In this document: positions 1 to 8,508 of the stretch, one piece after another | Position numbering within the stretch: position 1 is the first letter of the stretch | How the letters are laid out: each line of letters opens with the position of its first letter | From: Acidobacteriota bacterium | GTDB lineage: Bacteria > Acidobacteriota > Holophagae > Holophagales > Holophagaceae | Direction of reading: 5' to 3' | DNA: 35,556 nt | NCBI GenBank assembly: GCA_014189895.1 | Contig: BJFQ01000013.1 | Location: forward strand, 1-35,556 | Position numbers and translations under genes: made by a program | Notes under the pieces: model-generated | The model's database searches: none | What the model was told of the DNA's origin: nothing | Seen by the model: only the letters and a program-made list of their open reading frames with translations

Positions 1-2
1 TA

Positions 3-278
3 GCTCCCGCTTCACTGATGTCCATTCAACACTTTAAAGAGGTGGTTCGCCAAGAGTCTTGGTGGGCTCCCCGAGCAGTCCTTGAGAAAATAGGACATTT
101 TTCACCCCCTATTTCTCTTTCCGGCGATGAAGAGACCATCATGCTTCGAGGACTAATCGAGATGGCCCGATCGAAAATCAAAACACCCCCTCAGAAGCCC
201 CTCGTACCAATTTATATTCGCGAAACCGATGCAGAGATTCATTTAAGGTCATCTCAAAATCAACCTGCATCTTCCTAG
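3..278 (+). CDS. tsaB: TsaB-like protein, C-terminal fragment (cut by window edge)
   Basis: The frame is open to the left edge, so this is the 3' end of a longer gene. The methionine at base 18 is probably internal. The last third contains a PxYIRETDAE-type segment, which matches the conserved PLYLRxxDAE tail of TsaB, the ASKHA-fold partner of TsaD in making t6A on ANN-decoding tRNAs. The next gene, 7 bp downstream, is a RimI-like acetyltransferase, and tsaB-rimI is a very common bacterial pair. No catalytic part of the protein is visible here, so the call rests on the tail motif and on context. Confidence 0.6.
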   Translation, partial: APASLMSIQHFKEVVRQESWWAPRAVLEKIGHFSPPISLSGDEETIMLRGLIEMARSKIKTPPQKPLVPIYIRETDAEIHLRSSQNQPASS

Positions 279-285
279 GGCGCGC

Positions 286-693
286 ATGATGGATCTTTTG
301 ACATCCACCGATATCTATCCACCCTGGATCAACGCACTTGAATTGCAGGTCTTTCGATCTTCGTGGGGTCCGTTAGCTCCCCAAGAAATTTTATTCATAG
401 AAACTCCCTGGGCTTATGCTCGATGGAGTGTCAATGTAGTTGGAAAGGAAGCTGAACTTTTGCGTATTGTGACTCACCCATCCCACCAAAGAAAAGGCAA
501 GGCAAAACAATTGCTTCTTGCAAGTGAAGAATATCTCAAAGAACACGGAGTGGAACATCTATTGCTTGAGGTGCGTGAGAGCAATGCCGTCGCCTTAAAA
601 CTGTACCAAAACCTTGGCTGGTCTTTTTATCGCCAAAGGATCTCTTACTATCCTGACGGAGAAAACGCTCATCTTTATGAAAAAAGCCTCTAG
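286..693 (+). CDS. rimI: RimI-like GNAT N-acetyltransferase
   Basis: A GNAT-fold protein of 135 residues, close to the usual RimI length of about 150. The acetyl-CoA pyrophosphate loop is visible as HPSHQRKGKAKQLL (motif A, Q-R-K-G-K-A). It is followed by the LLLEVRESNAVALKLYQNLGW block, which is typical of RimI-type N-alpha-acetyltransferases. RimI acetylates the N-terminal alanine of ribosomal protein S18, although many homologues act on other N-termini. It sits 7 bp after the tsaB end and shares its strand, so it is probably co-transcribed. Either ATG at 286 or ATG at 289 could start it, and there is no clear Shine-Dalgarno sequence to decide. Family assignment is firm, the exact substrate is not. 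Confidence 0.8.
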   Translation: MMDLLTSTDIYPPWINALELQVFRSSWGPLAPQEILFIETPWAYARWSVNVVGKEAELLRIVTHPSHQRKGKAKQLLLASEEYLKEHGVEHLLLEVRESNAVALKLYQNLGWSFYRQRISYYPDGENAHLYEKSL

Positions 694-722
694 ATCAGAT
701 AGCCTTGTTATGAGGTCTTCAT

Positions 723-2807
723 TTGAATCTGCAACCTAAACGTGCCCCTGAACTGAACCGTCTCTACCTTGGAGCAGCTCTTGTAGCGCTGATTTGGGTT
801 ATTTTTGGAATCTACAAAACCTTAAGTGCCCAAGTAGGTGGAAGCCTTGACGCACCGTCCAGGTGGATTCTGGTGGGCGTTGGCATCATCAACGTCTTTG
901 CGATCGCCGCGCTGCTCTTCATGCTGGTACGCATTATTGCGAAGCTCTATTTCGAAAGACGGCGAGGTATTTTGGGTTCTAAATTACGATCAAGGCTAGT
1001 CACCACCCTTTTTGCCGTCAGCATTCTTCCAAGTCTTATTCTTTTCTTTGTTGGACGCAACTTTATCTCCAAAAACGTCGATCGATGGTTTCAACCTGAA
1101 GTTCGAAATGTGCTATCAAGTGGGAAGCAAATTGCCGATGAGCTAGAAAAGACCTATCAGTCTCGTCTATCAAATGCCGCCCCTGGATTCAAAAAGGGTC
1201 AAAATCTCTCTTCGCTGCGAATCAAAGAGGTTGGAGTCGACTTACTGGGCTCTCTTTCAAATAAAAATGGACGAGCTTGGCAATTAAGAACTATAGATAT
1301 TAAGAAGGGCTTCAAGCCCCCATCTTGGCCTCCAACGACCGCCTTTAAAAATAGAATTTTGACTCCCGAGGGAGAGTGGATCCTGCAGACTATCGAACGG
1401 AATGGTGAATATTGGGTCATGGGAGTGCTTATTCCGCTCGATACATACAATCGAATACTCACCATACGTCAGCGCTATCGTGAAGAGAGCGATCTTACGG
1501 GAGCCCGCGAAGCAATCGAAATCTTGCCTCAACGTACCTTTACTTTACTTACCCTCTTAACGCTTTTCATTGCCGTTTGGTTCGGATTAGCCTTAGCAAA
1601 ATCCTTGTCTGAGCCTATTCAGAGTTTAGCGAAAGCAGCTCAGCGAGTAGGGTCGGGCGACTTGGATGTCGATTTAGCTATTACCGGAAAAGATGAGTTA
1701 ACTTTTCTCGCCCAAAGTTTTAATGCCATGACACGCGACCTGAAAAAAAGTCAGACATCGATACGGGAGCAATCCGAAAATATTGAGCAGCAACGTCTTT
1801 ATCTTGATCAGTTGTTAGCTACTCTGCCCGTAGGGGTGATTAGCTGGCGCGCTTCTGGAGAACTAGCCATTATGAATGCCTCCGCTTGCCATCTTTTTGG
1901 ATTACAAATCTTCCGCCATGATCTTCAGCCATGGGAGTCGATTAAGCACTTGCCGGGTGTTGATGTGCTTGATCGACTCAAAGAAACCGTTAGAGAATCG
2001 GGTCGTCGTCTCCAAGAAGAATTTCGCATTGGCGGAGAAGGGGAGGGTCGACTCCTTCGAGCTTTCTTAGAAGTTCAATCAGACGGGGGCATTCTGGCCG
2101 TGCTCGAGGATCTTTCCCTCTTGGCTCAAGCTGAGAAGCGGGCCGCCTGGCAGGAAGTCGCCCGACGTATGGCTCACGAGATTAAAAATCCACTGACTCC
2201 TATCCAACTTACAGCCCAGTTAATGCTTCGAAAAAGCCGAGAAGGTCGGTTGGATATAGCATCCGTAGAAGAAGGATCTCAAACGATCTTGTCTGAAGTT
2301 ACAAGCCTCTCTAATTTGGTTGATAGTTTTTCGAAATTCGCCAAACTTCCCTCACCTCTGCTTCGGGCCTGCAATCCCATCGAGCTAGTCCAGGCGGTAG
2401 CTACTCTCTATGAACCTAATCATCCTGAGATCCAATGGCATGTCACCTCTGATCCTAGTTGTACTTTGGCAAAGTGGGATCGGGATATGATTAAACGGGC
2501 TCTCATCAATTTGATTGATAATGCGGTCTCTATTTTGCATGAGCATCCGCCTGCTGCAGAGCCTCCGCTTATTCGGCTTATTCTTGAACGTAAAGGATCT
2601 GAAATTTCGTTTAGAGTCGAAGATAATGGCCCTGGAGTTTTACCTGAAAACCAAGAGCATCTTTTTGAACCCTATTTTTCTATGAAGCGTAAAGGGACTG
2701 GCCTCGGCCTCGCCATTGTTCAAAAAATTGTAGAAGATCACGGTGGATCCACACACTACGAACCCTTGCCGAAGGGAAGTCGCTTTATTCTTACCCTCCC
2801 TCTTTAA
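723..2807 (+). CDS. NtrY-like transmembrane sensor histidine kinase
   Basis: A 694-residue membrane kinase. It has hydrophobic segments near residues 15-34, 48-73 and 92-111, an extracytoplasmic stretch of about 160 residues, and a fourth segment near 272-292. A HAMP linker, a PAS-like region (about 350-460) and a HisKA/HATPase_c core follow. The H-box RMAHEIKNPLTPIQLT puts the phospho-accepting histidine at residue 485, and its sequence is the classic NtrY form. The N-box (NLIDNAVS), G1 box (DNGPGV) and G2 box (GTGLGLAIVQ) are intact. The start is TTG, supported by GAGG 7 nt upstream. The likely partner is the NtrX-like regulator about 2.7 kb away on the other strand. NtrY/NtrX systems often sense redox, nitrogen or envelope state, but the signal cannot be read here. 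It meets surE tail to tail. Confidence 0.88.
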   Translation: MNLQPKRAPELNRLYLGAALVALIWVIFGIYKTLSAQVGGSLDAPSRWILVGVGIINVFAIAALLFMLVRIIAKLYFERRRGILGSKLRSRLVTTLFAVSILPSLILFFVGRNFISKNVDRWFQPEVRNVLSSGKQIADELEKTYQSRLSNAAPGFKKGQNLSSLRIKEVGVDLLGSLSNKNGRAWQLRTIDIKKGFKPPSWPPTTAFKNRILTPEGEWILQTIERNGEYWVMGVLIPLDTYNRILTIRQRYREESDLTGAREAIEILPQRTFTLLTLLTLFIAVWFGLALAKSLSEPIQSLAKAAQRVGSGDLDVDLAITGKDELTFLAQSFNAMTRDLKKSQTSIREQSENIEQQRLYLDQLLATLPVGVISWRASGELAIMNASACHLFGLQIFRHDLQPWESIKHLPGVDVLDRLKETVRESGRRLQEEFRIGGEGEGRLLRAFLEVQSDGGILAVLEDLSLLAQAEKRAAWQEVARRMAHEIKNPLTPIQLTAQLMLRKSREGRLDIASVEEGSQTILSEVTSLSNLVDSFSKFAKLPSPLLRACNPIELVQAVATLYEPNHPEIQWHVTSDPSCTLAKWDRDMIKRALINLIDNAVSILHEHPPAAEPPLIRLILERKGSEISFRVEDNGPGVLPENQEHLFEPYFSMKRKGTGLGLAIVQKIVEDHGGSTHYEPLPKGSRFILTLPL

Positions 2808-2810
2808 GGC

Positions 2811-3557
2811 TTATCCAAAAATCTTCTTAAATTCATCACGACGTGTGATCACCTCAGGGTGACCTAAGTCTAGTTTAAGAGGCGTCACGCTGATCCACTG
2901 ATCCAGGACTGCATCTGCGTCGCAACCTTCCTGTCGGGAATACGTGGGGGCGCTTTCTCCACCGATCCAATAGTAAGGTTTTCCCCGAGGATCTTTCCTC
3001 TGCTCGACGACATCGTGATAAGCACGATTATCTTGTCCTGTTAATCGCACACCTAGAGGCGCATGCTGAGGAAAATTAATATTCCAAATTGTTTGAGGGG
3101 GCAGAGGCATCTTTTCCCATTGCTCTAAAAATGTCGACAAGAAGGGCTTTGTATTCTCCAAGCTCCCCTTCGTGGTTAAAGAAAAAGCTGCTGATCGCGC
3201 ACCCAATAGGCAGCCTTCGATGGCTGCAGCCACTGTACCCGAATAGAAAACATCTTCTCCGAGATTCCACCCGTAATTAATTCCGCTAAGGACCCAGTCC
3301 GGTTTTCGCTCGAGTTTGTGATAAAAGCCTAAATTCACACAGTCAACAGGAGTTCCATCGCTTGAATAACGATCGACACCCACTTCGTTCATTCTGATGG
3401 GGCTATGGAGCGATAAGGCGCTAGATATGGCTGACCGATTACGATCGGGAGCAATGACTACGACTCGGCCAAAACGAGAAGCTACGGTGGCTAAAAGATC
3501 AATACCTTCTGATTGAATCCCATCATCATTCGTCACTAAAATAAGTCGTTCGTTCAT
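2811..3557 (-). CDS. surE: 5'/3'-nucleotidase SurE
   Basis: A 248-residue SurE-family phosphatase, which hydrolyses nucleoside 5'- and 3'-monophosphates and short polyphosphates with a divalent metal. The N-terminus ILVTNDDGIQSEGI carries the metal-binding Asp11-Asp12 pair. The NRSAISSALS and VLSGINYGWNLG blocks supply the further Ser and Asn ligands expected of the family. Length is normal. GAGGG a few bases before the ATG gives a good ribosome-binding site. It is transcribed divergently from the Fur-family gene. It is not next to pcm or nlpD, the neighbours it has in gammaproteobacteria. Confidence 0.95.
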   Translation of the reverse strand: MNERLILVTNDDGIQSEGIDLLATVASRFGRVVVIAPDRNRSAISSALSLHSPIRMNEVGVDRYSSDGTPVDCVNLGFYHKLERKPDWVLSGINYGWNLGEDVFYSGTVAAAIEGCLLGARSAAFSLTTKGSLENTKPFLSTFLEQWEKMPLPPQTIWNINFPQHAPLGVRLTGQDNRAYHDVVEQRKDPRGKPYYWIGGESAPTYSRQEGCDADAVLDQWISVTPLKLDLGHPEVITRRDEFKKIFG

Positions 3558-3648
3558 TGTCCCTCGGGTGCGTTAAGGTATCTTTATATATTCTCATTGA
3601 AAATCAGCCTTCTTTCGATCATTTACTTTAATCTCGTTCATTTGGTCT

Positions 3649-4104
3649 ATGTCCAAAGCACACCCCCACTCTCCTCGAACGCTCGAATCTCAAGATTCTC
3701 TTTTCCTAAGAGCTATGAGTATGCTCAAGGAATCCGGCTACAAAAGAACCATGCATCGAGAAACCCTGGTTCGCTTCTTTATTATGAATCCAGGCCCTCT
3801 GACTACGGAGGATATACAAACCCGGACTGACGGCCTAGATAAGGTAACGATCTACCGATCGCTAGCAAGTTTTGAATCCCTAGGGCTTCTTAGAAGAATT
3901 GATTTTGGTGATGGGCTTCTGCGTTATGAACTGAACCTGAATGATGAAGAGCATCACCATCATGTAATATGTACGCAATGCGGCAAGGTAGATGTGGTTC
4001 ATCACTGCGAAGTGTCAGCCATCTCCCAAATAGAAACCCAAACAGGTTACCGATCGATTCGCCACTCTTTAGAATTTTTTGGACTCTGTCCTCAATGCCA
4101 ATGA
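3649..4104 (+). CDS. Fur-family metal- or peroxide-responsive repressor
   Basis: A 151-residue Fur superfamily regulator. An N-terminal winged helix (about 20-90) contains TMHRETLVRFF and the recognition segment DKVTIYRSLASFESLGLLRR. The C-terminal dimerisation domain begins with HHHHVICTQCGKVDVV. Two Cys pairs, C108/C111 and C147/C150, form the structural zinc site. The sequence cannot decide between Fur, Zur and PerR specificity. There is no good Shine-Dalgarno sequence before the ATG. It lies 23 bp upstream of a tryptophan 2,3-dioxygenase gene on the same strand, and that haem-enzyme pairing is unusual for a Fur protein. I do not see a convincing Fur box in the upstream region. Confidence 0.9.
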   Translation: MSKAHPHSPRTLESQDSLFLRAMSMLKESGYKRTMHRETLVRFFIMNPGPLTTEDIQTRTDGLDKVTIYRSLASFESLGLLRRIDFGDGLLRYELNLNDEEHHHHVICTQCGKVDVVHHCEVSAISQIETQTGYRSIRHSLEFFGLCPQCQ

Positions 4105-4127
4105 TCCATTCACTTTAAGGACACTTG

Positions 4128-4964
4128 ATGACTGCTAAATCCCCCCTCTCTTATGAGTCTTATTTAAAAATCCCTGAATTAACGGGAATTCAGGTACCTT
4201 TGGCTGAGCCTAGTGCGCACGATGAAATGCAATTTATTGTGGTCCATCAGACCTATGAATTGTGGTTCAAGCTCCTTACCCATGAAATTCAAGCGATGAT
4301 CGCTTTTCTCAAAAAGGGGAATTTGCCACAATCCATCTGGATTATAAAAAGATGTAATGAAATTACCCGAGTATTAAATCAACAAATCCTTGTTATGGAA
4401 ACGATGAGTCCTGCCTCTTTCTTAGAGTTCAGAAATCTCCTTAATCCAGCCTCAGGCCTTCAAAGTTATCAATTTAGGTGTTTAGAATTCATGTCTGGGT
4501 TGAAACACGAGCGTTATCTTGGGCTTTATGAGCCAGGCTCCATGGGTCATACGGCACTGGCTAAAGCGCTCATTGAGCCAACAATATGGGATGCCTTCAT
4601 GACGCATTTAGAATCTCAAGGGTTTAAAGTTGAGGGGGAGGCAGATCAATTAGCATCGTTAAAAATCATTTACACTGAGTCCAAATGGGATTCGATCCAT
4701 TTCTTCTGTGAGTCCTTAATGGACTATGATGAATCCTTTAGGGTTTGGCGACACCGTCACTTCTTGATGGCGGAACGCATGATCGGCTTTAAGCCCGGAA
4801 CTGGGCACCAGGAACTTCCGAAAATTAAACATCCAGAGAGCGGAGCCCTTCCTTCGAGCGAATCAGGACAGGCATTTAGAGATGCAGGGGTTCATTATTT
4901 GAAGAGCCGAACAGAACCTAGGTATTTCCCGCTTCTATGGGAACTGAGGACACATCTAGGCTAA
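4128..4964 (+). CDS. kynA: Tryptophan 2,3-dioxygenase (haem), with unusual loop insertion
   Basis: This enzyme opens the indole ring of L-Trp with O2 to give N-formylkynurenine, the first step of the kynurenine pathway. The N-terminal signature is clear: YESYLKIPELTGIQVPL, then HDEMQFIVVHQTYELWFKLL with active-site His40. SLQSYQFRCLEF follows, with the substrate-carboxylate Arg region. The haem-ligand His is at about 211 in RHRHFLMAER. The substrate loop normally reads GTGGSSGV. Here GTG (224-226) is separated from GV (254-255) by about 27 residues instead of 3. ATG at 4128 is preferred over TTG at 4125 because AAGG lies 7 nt upstream. No kynureninase or kynurenine formamidase is nearby. Confidence 0.92.
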   Translation: MTAKSPLSYESYLKIPELTGIQVPLAEPSAHDEMQFIVVHQTYELWFKLLTHEIQAMIAFLKKGNLPQSIWIIKRCNEITRVLNQQILVMETMSPASFLEFRNLLNPASGLQSYQFRCLEFMSGLKHERYLGLYEPGSMGHTALAKALIEPTIWDAFMTHLESQGFKVEGEADQLASLKIIYTESKWDSIHFFCESLMDYDESFRVWRHRHFLMAERMIGFKPGTGHQELPKIKHPESGALPSSESGQAFRDAGVHYLKSRTEPRYFPLLWELRTHLG

Positions 4965-5008
4965 GGACGTCCCCTATGGGGGCCTAACAGAAGTGGTGAT
5001 ATTCAGAT

Positions 5009-5085
<77 letters not shown>

Positions 5086-5118
5086 AAATTCTAACTCTAA
5101 AGGTCTCGACGGGATTCG

Positions 5119-5523
5119 TCAAGTAATGTTAATGGGACGACTCAATTGATCAATCATTTCGCGAAGAGACGCTTTTGCATCTTCAATTTGATCTCTTCGC
5201 TTGATCCCCGCTGTCGAATCATTCTGAAGATCAACTGTAATGGGTAATGCACGATCTTCCGCTATTACATCATGTGTTGGGGAACCCGAAGAAAGATTAG
5301 GTTTTGAAGCTTCTTGCGCGGCTTCACGAATGGATAAACCAGACTCAATCAGTCGCTTCATATTTTCAAAAATAGGAAGATCGTCTCGATGATAGTAGCG
5401 TAAGTTTCCTTGGCTTCTTCTTGACTTAAAGGATTCGAGATTGAGTTCCCAGTATCTCAAATCTTTAGGAGTAACCCCAATAATACGAGCCGCGTCACCG
5501 ATCTTAAACCAAAGTTGCTGCAT
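5119..5523 (-). CDS. MerR-family transcriptional regulator
   Basis: A 134-residue protein whose first 70 residues form a MerR winged helix-turn-helix: [22 protein letters not shown], then [29 protein letters not shown]. The remaining part is short, polar and without metal-binding cysteines, so it is not a MerR, ZntR or CueR metal sensor. It resembles the compact MerR-like proteins (HspR- or ihf-associated types) of unknown signal. ATG at 5523 overlaps the TGA of the NtrX-like gene (TGATG), which suggests translational coupling. TTG at 5526 is a weaker alternative start. The tRNA-Pro follows downstream. Confidence 0.85.
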   Translation of the reverse strand: MQQLWFKIGDAARIIGVTPKDLRYWELNLESFKSRRSQGNLRYYHRDDLPIFENMKRLIESGLSIREAAQEASKPNLSSGSPTHDVIAEDRALPITVDLQNDSTAGIKRRDQIEDAKASLREMIDQLSRPINIT

Positions 5524-6902
5524 CAATTTTCTCGATGTTCAATGCCCAAAGCCTTGAGGCGCTTGTAAAGATTGGAACGATCTACCCCGGCTTTCTCGGC
5601 TACTCGGGTCATGTTTCCTTTTTGGAGTTGGATCTCCCGCTCCAAATAAATCTTTTCAAACCAATCACGAGCATCTTTGAGGGTAGCAAATTCAGGGAAT
5701 GAGAAAGGATCGATATTATGAATCTGTCTTGAGGGTAGAGGAAGGAGATCGCGTTTGTGGATTTCAGGAGTGCGACATAAAATCATCGCTCGTTCCATCA
5801 GATTTTTGAGTTCGCGGACATTACCGGGCCAATCATGGGACGTTAAAATACTGCGCGCTTCTGGCGTAAGGGCTTTGGGGTTTTTTCCATAATGTTTAGC
5901 GATCTGCTTAATGAACAATTCTGATAGAGGTAATATGTCTTCTGGGCGTTCTCGAAGAGAGGGCACCCTGAGGGGCACGACGGCTAGGCGAAAATAAAGA
6001 TCTTCTCTGAATTGGCCTTGCTTAATGAGTTCCCCAAGATCTTTGTTGGTAGAGGCAATGACACGACAATCCACCGTCACGGATGCTTCTGATCCTAGAG
6101 GTTCAATCTGGCCTTCCTGGAGGGCCCGGAGTACCTTAGCTTGGGTTCGTAGGGACATATCGCCGATTTCATCGAGGAACAGTGTTCCTCCATCTGCTTC
6201 TCTAAATCGCCCCCGTGCATCTTTCAGGGCGCCCGGAAAACTTCCCCTCACATGACCGAACAATTCGCTCTCAATGAGTTCATCAGAAATCGATGCGCAA
6301 TTGACTTCAATAAAAGGTCCTTGAGCGCGCGCGCTCTTTTGATGGATCAATCGCGCAATGTCTTCTTTGCCTGTCCCATTTTCTCCGGTAATCAGAACCC
6401 GCCCATTGGAGGCCGAAATAAGGGTGAGGCTGGACAGGAGATCACGCATGATGGGACTATCAGCGATGAAAAAACGCTCCTGCTCCATGAGGGACTTTAG
6501 TCTTTTATTTTCTCGTTCTAATTTAGATTGGCGAATAGCATTACTTGAAACCAGTAGAAGTCGCTCTAGATCGATAGGTTTTTCTAGAAAATCAAATGCT
6601 CCATGTTTGGTGGCTTCGAGAGCCGTGTTAATCGTTCCGTGACCGCTGATCATAATGATGGGTAATTCGGGTTGAATTTTTTTGAGTTCTTGGAGTGTTT
6701 TAAGTCCATCGAGCCCTGGCAGCCAAACGTCTAACAAAACAAGATCCACAGCCTCGCCATCGGGTCCGCTAATAAGATCAATTGCTTTTTCCCCATTATC
6801 TGAACGAAGGACCTGATAGCCCTCATCTTTTAGGGCCGTACTCAGGGATTTTCTAATCCCAGGTTCGTCGTCGACAAGCAGGATAGTCTTAGATACTTGC
6901 AT
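5523..6902 (-). CDS. NtrX/NtrC-type response regulator with GSFPGA in place of GAFTGA
   Basis: A 459-residue regulator with a receiver domain (about 5-120, acidic pocket D11/D12, phospho-acceptor D58 in LLDVWLPG), a AAA+ domain with Walker A GENGTGKE (173-180) and Walker B GGTLFLDEIG, and a C-terminal Fis-type helix-turn-helix (NMTRVAEKAGVDRSNLYKRL). It closely resembles NtrX. The loop that contacts sigma-54, normally GAFTGA, reads GSFPGA at 220-225, so the key threonine is replaced by proline. The gene has no Shine-Dalgarno sequence. TAATCT lies 6 nt before the ATG, which could indicate a leaderless message. It is coupled to the downstream MerR gene. The NtrY-like kinase at the left of the window is the probable partner. 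Confidence 0.9.
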   Translation of the reverse strand: MQVSKTILLVDDEPGIRKSLSTALKDEGYQVLRSDNGEKAIDLISGPDGEAVDLVLLDVWLPGLDGLKTLQELKKIQPELPIIMISGHGTINTALEATKHGAFDFLEKPIDLERLLLVSSNAIRQSKLERENKRLKSLMEQERFFIADSPIMRDLLSSLTLISASNGRVLITGENGTGKEDIARLIHQKSARAQGPFIEVNCASISDELIESELFGHVRGSFPGALKDARGRFREADGGTLFLDEIGDMSLRTQAKVLRALQEGQIEPLGSEASVTVDCRVIASTNKDLGELIKQGQFREDLYFRLAVVPLRVPSLRERPEDILPLSELFIKQIAKHYGKNPKALTPEARSILTSHDWPGNVRELKNLMERAMILCRTPEIHKRDLLPLPSRQIHNIDPFSFPEFATLKDARDWFEKIYLEREIQLQKGNMTRVAEKAGVDRSNLYKRLKALGIEHREN

Positions 6903-6985
6903 GGGAAAAGATTAACGTATTCATAGGGAAAGTTGTAATTATTACCCTGATCCAAAGCGATTGAAACGTGGGAAAATAGTTACCT

Positions 6986-7768
6986 ATGCTGATTGATGCA
7001 CATTGTCATTTGACGGGGACTTATCTCGCTGAGTCTGAAGTGGCTCCGACCCTGACCCGTGCCCAAGCGCAGGGCGTCACCGGTTTTATTGCTGTAGGCA
7101 CAAGTCTTGAAGATTCCCGCGCAGTGCTTGACTTGACGCAAAAAGGCCCCAATATTCAAGCGAGTCTCGGCATCCACCCGCATGAAGCTAAAACCTGGGA
7201 TCAGGATACCGACGCTGAGTTAGAATCCATACTTCGAGACCCTTCTGTCCGATTCGTGGGCGAAACAGGTCTCGACTTTCATTACGACTTGAGTCCGCGC
7301 GATCAGCAAGAAGAAGTTTTTAGGCTCCAGATTAGGTTGGCTAAAAAAATTCATAAGCCCCTCATGATTCATACACGGGAAGCGCCTAGTGACACGTTGA
7401 GAATTCTTAAAGAAGAAGGAGCTGAAGAAGTTCAAGGGATTATCCATTGTTTTTCCGAAGATCTTCACTTTGCCAAACAGGCCGTTGACTTAGGCTTCTA
7501 TATTAGTTTCTCTGGGATTCTTACCTTCAAAAAGGCAGAGGCAATTCGTGAAGTAGCCCAGTGGGCTCCTCAAGATCGGATTCTTGTAGAAACAGACGCT
7601 CCTTTCCTTGCCCCAGCACCCCATCGTGGTAAGCCCAATGAGCCTGGTTTCGTCCGCTTTACTGCGGAAGCCCTTGCCGATCTTCGGGGCCTTTCTCTCC
7701 ATCAATTAGCTGACATTACAAGTCAGAATCTAGGGACCCTATGCGGTTGGCATCCATCTTCTTTGTAG
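6986..7768 (+). CDS. tatD: TatD-family metal-dependent DNase
   Basis: A 260-residue TatD-type TIM-barrel hydrolase, a metal-dependent 3'-5' exonuclease linked in other bacteria to DNA repair and D-Tyr-tRNA quality control. Metal ligands are visible in order: MLIDAHCHL (HxH at 6-8), VGETGLDFHY (Glu), PLMIHTREA (His), IIHCFS (His) and ILVETDAPFLAP (Asp). Length is typical. No Shine-Dalgarno sequence is seen at the ATG. The last 28 bp overlap the start of the next gene, so the two are probably coupled. Confidence 0.93.
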   Translation: MLIDAHCHLTGTYLAESEVAPTLTRAQAQGVTGFIAVGTSLEDSRAVLDLTQKGPNIQASLGIHPHEAKTWDQDTDAELESILRDPSVRFVGETGLDFHYDLSPRDQQEEVFRLQIRLAKKIHKPLMIHTREAPSDTLRILKEEGAEEVQGIIHCFSEDLHFAKQAVDLGFYISFSGILTFKKAEAIREVAQWAPQDRILVETDAPFLAPAPHRGKPNEPGFVRFTAEALADLRGLSLHQLADITSQNLGTLCGWHPSSL

Positions 7769-8439
7769 CCCTTAACTTAATCTCACAAAGTATCCAACCT
7801 CTTCCTTGGTCGGGCGCTCCATCTCGAGCGATCCCTCAGGACACCCGGATTCTTTTTGAGAGTGACGCCCCCCTTAAACTTCCTTTCTTAACGGGTAGCC
7901 GAAGAGTCGAGGTTACTGAGGACGGTACGTTAGGAATTATTGACCAAAGCAATCAAATTATTTGGCGTGGGTCTCTACCCGGACGACGCCTGAAGTCCTG
8001 GCTTGGGGCCGGCACCCCCCTATCGTTTGAAGAACTTAAAGATCTACGCTTTCCAGAATCTACCCCCGATCGTACTATTTTTTCTAAAGACAAAGACCCA
8101 CGGGCCGATCTTGACCACCTTCTTTGGTTTATTGATGATGGAGAGAGTTACTTGACTTGTCTCAACCCCGTCACTTTGAAGATTATGTACCTCAAGTTGC
8201 CTAATGTAAGAGAGCCTCAGATTATATTTGCTCCTACCGGCATCCTCCTTTCTGCTTTCGATAAACAATGGCTGATCCCTTGGATCGACCTCACTACCGA
8301 TATCAAAGATTTAGATACCCCATCTCCGCAGAATCCACTTGGAACTGCCTTCAAGCCTTTTCCTAATGCAGAAAGTCAGGGATTTAAAAAAACGCGTGCC
8401 ACTCCCTTTGAAGATCGACCAAAACCAAGAGATGAATAA
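7741..8439 (+). CDS. Exported protein of unknown function
   Basis: I do not recognise a family for this 232-residue protein. The first 20 residues (MRLASIFFVALNLISQSIQP) are a short basic then hydrophobic segment, consistent with a Sec signal peptide. The middle part contains beta-rich stretches such as VEVTEDGTLGIIDQSNQIIW that resemble repeats of a small propeller or sandwich, but I cannot assign one. The tail is Pro-, Lys- and Asp-rich and probably disordered. The start is supported by AGGGA 4 nt before the ATG. It overlaps tatD by 28 bp in another frame. It is probably periplasmic. Confidence 0.7.
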   Translation: MRLASIFFVALNLISQSIQPLPWSGAPSRAIPQDTRILFESDAPLKLPFLTGSRRVEVTEDGTLGIIDQSNQIIWRGSLPGRRLKSWLGAGTPLSFEELKDLRFPESTPDRTIFSKDKDPRADLDHLLWFIDDGESYLTCLNPVTLKIMYLKLPNVREPQIIFAPTGILLSAFDKQWLIPWIDLTTDIKDLDTPSPQNPLGTAFKPFPNAESQGFKKTRATPFEDRPKPRDE

Positions 8440-8508
8440 GCGACTTACTGCCTAGATGCTCTGTCCCCCCGTAAACTAAAAGTTCTTATTTTTATTGGAT
8501 CTCTATTT

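Noticed and set aside
3558-3648. Possible Fur box or sigma-70 promoter between surE and fur
   Set aside because: TTGAAA and TTTAAT are present but the spacing (about 24 bp) is wrong, and no 19-bp Fur-type palindrome is visible.
4971-4981. CCCC-TAT-GGGG hairpin after kynA
   Set aside because: Four base pairs, a 3-nt loop and no T-tract. Not enough for a terminator call.
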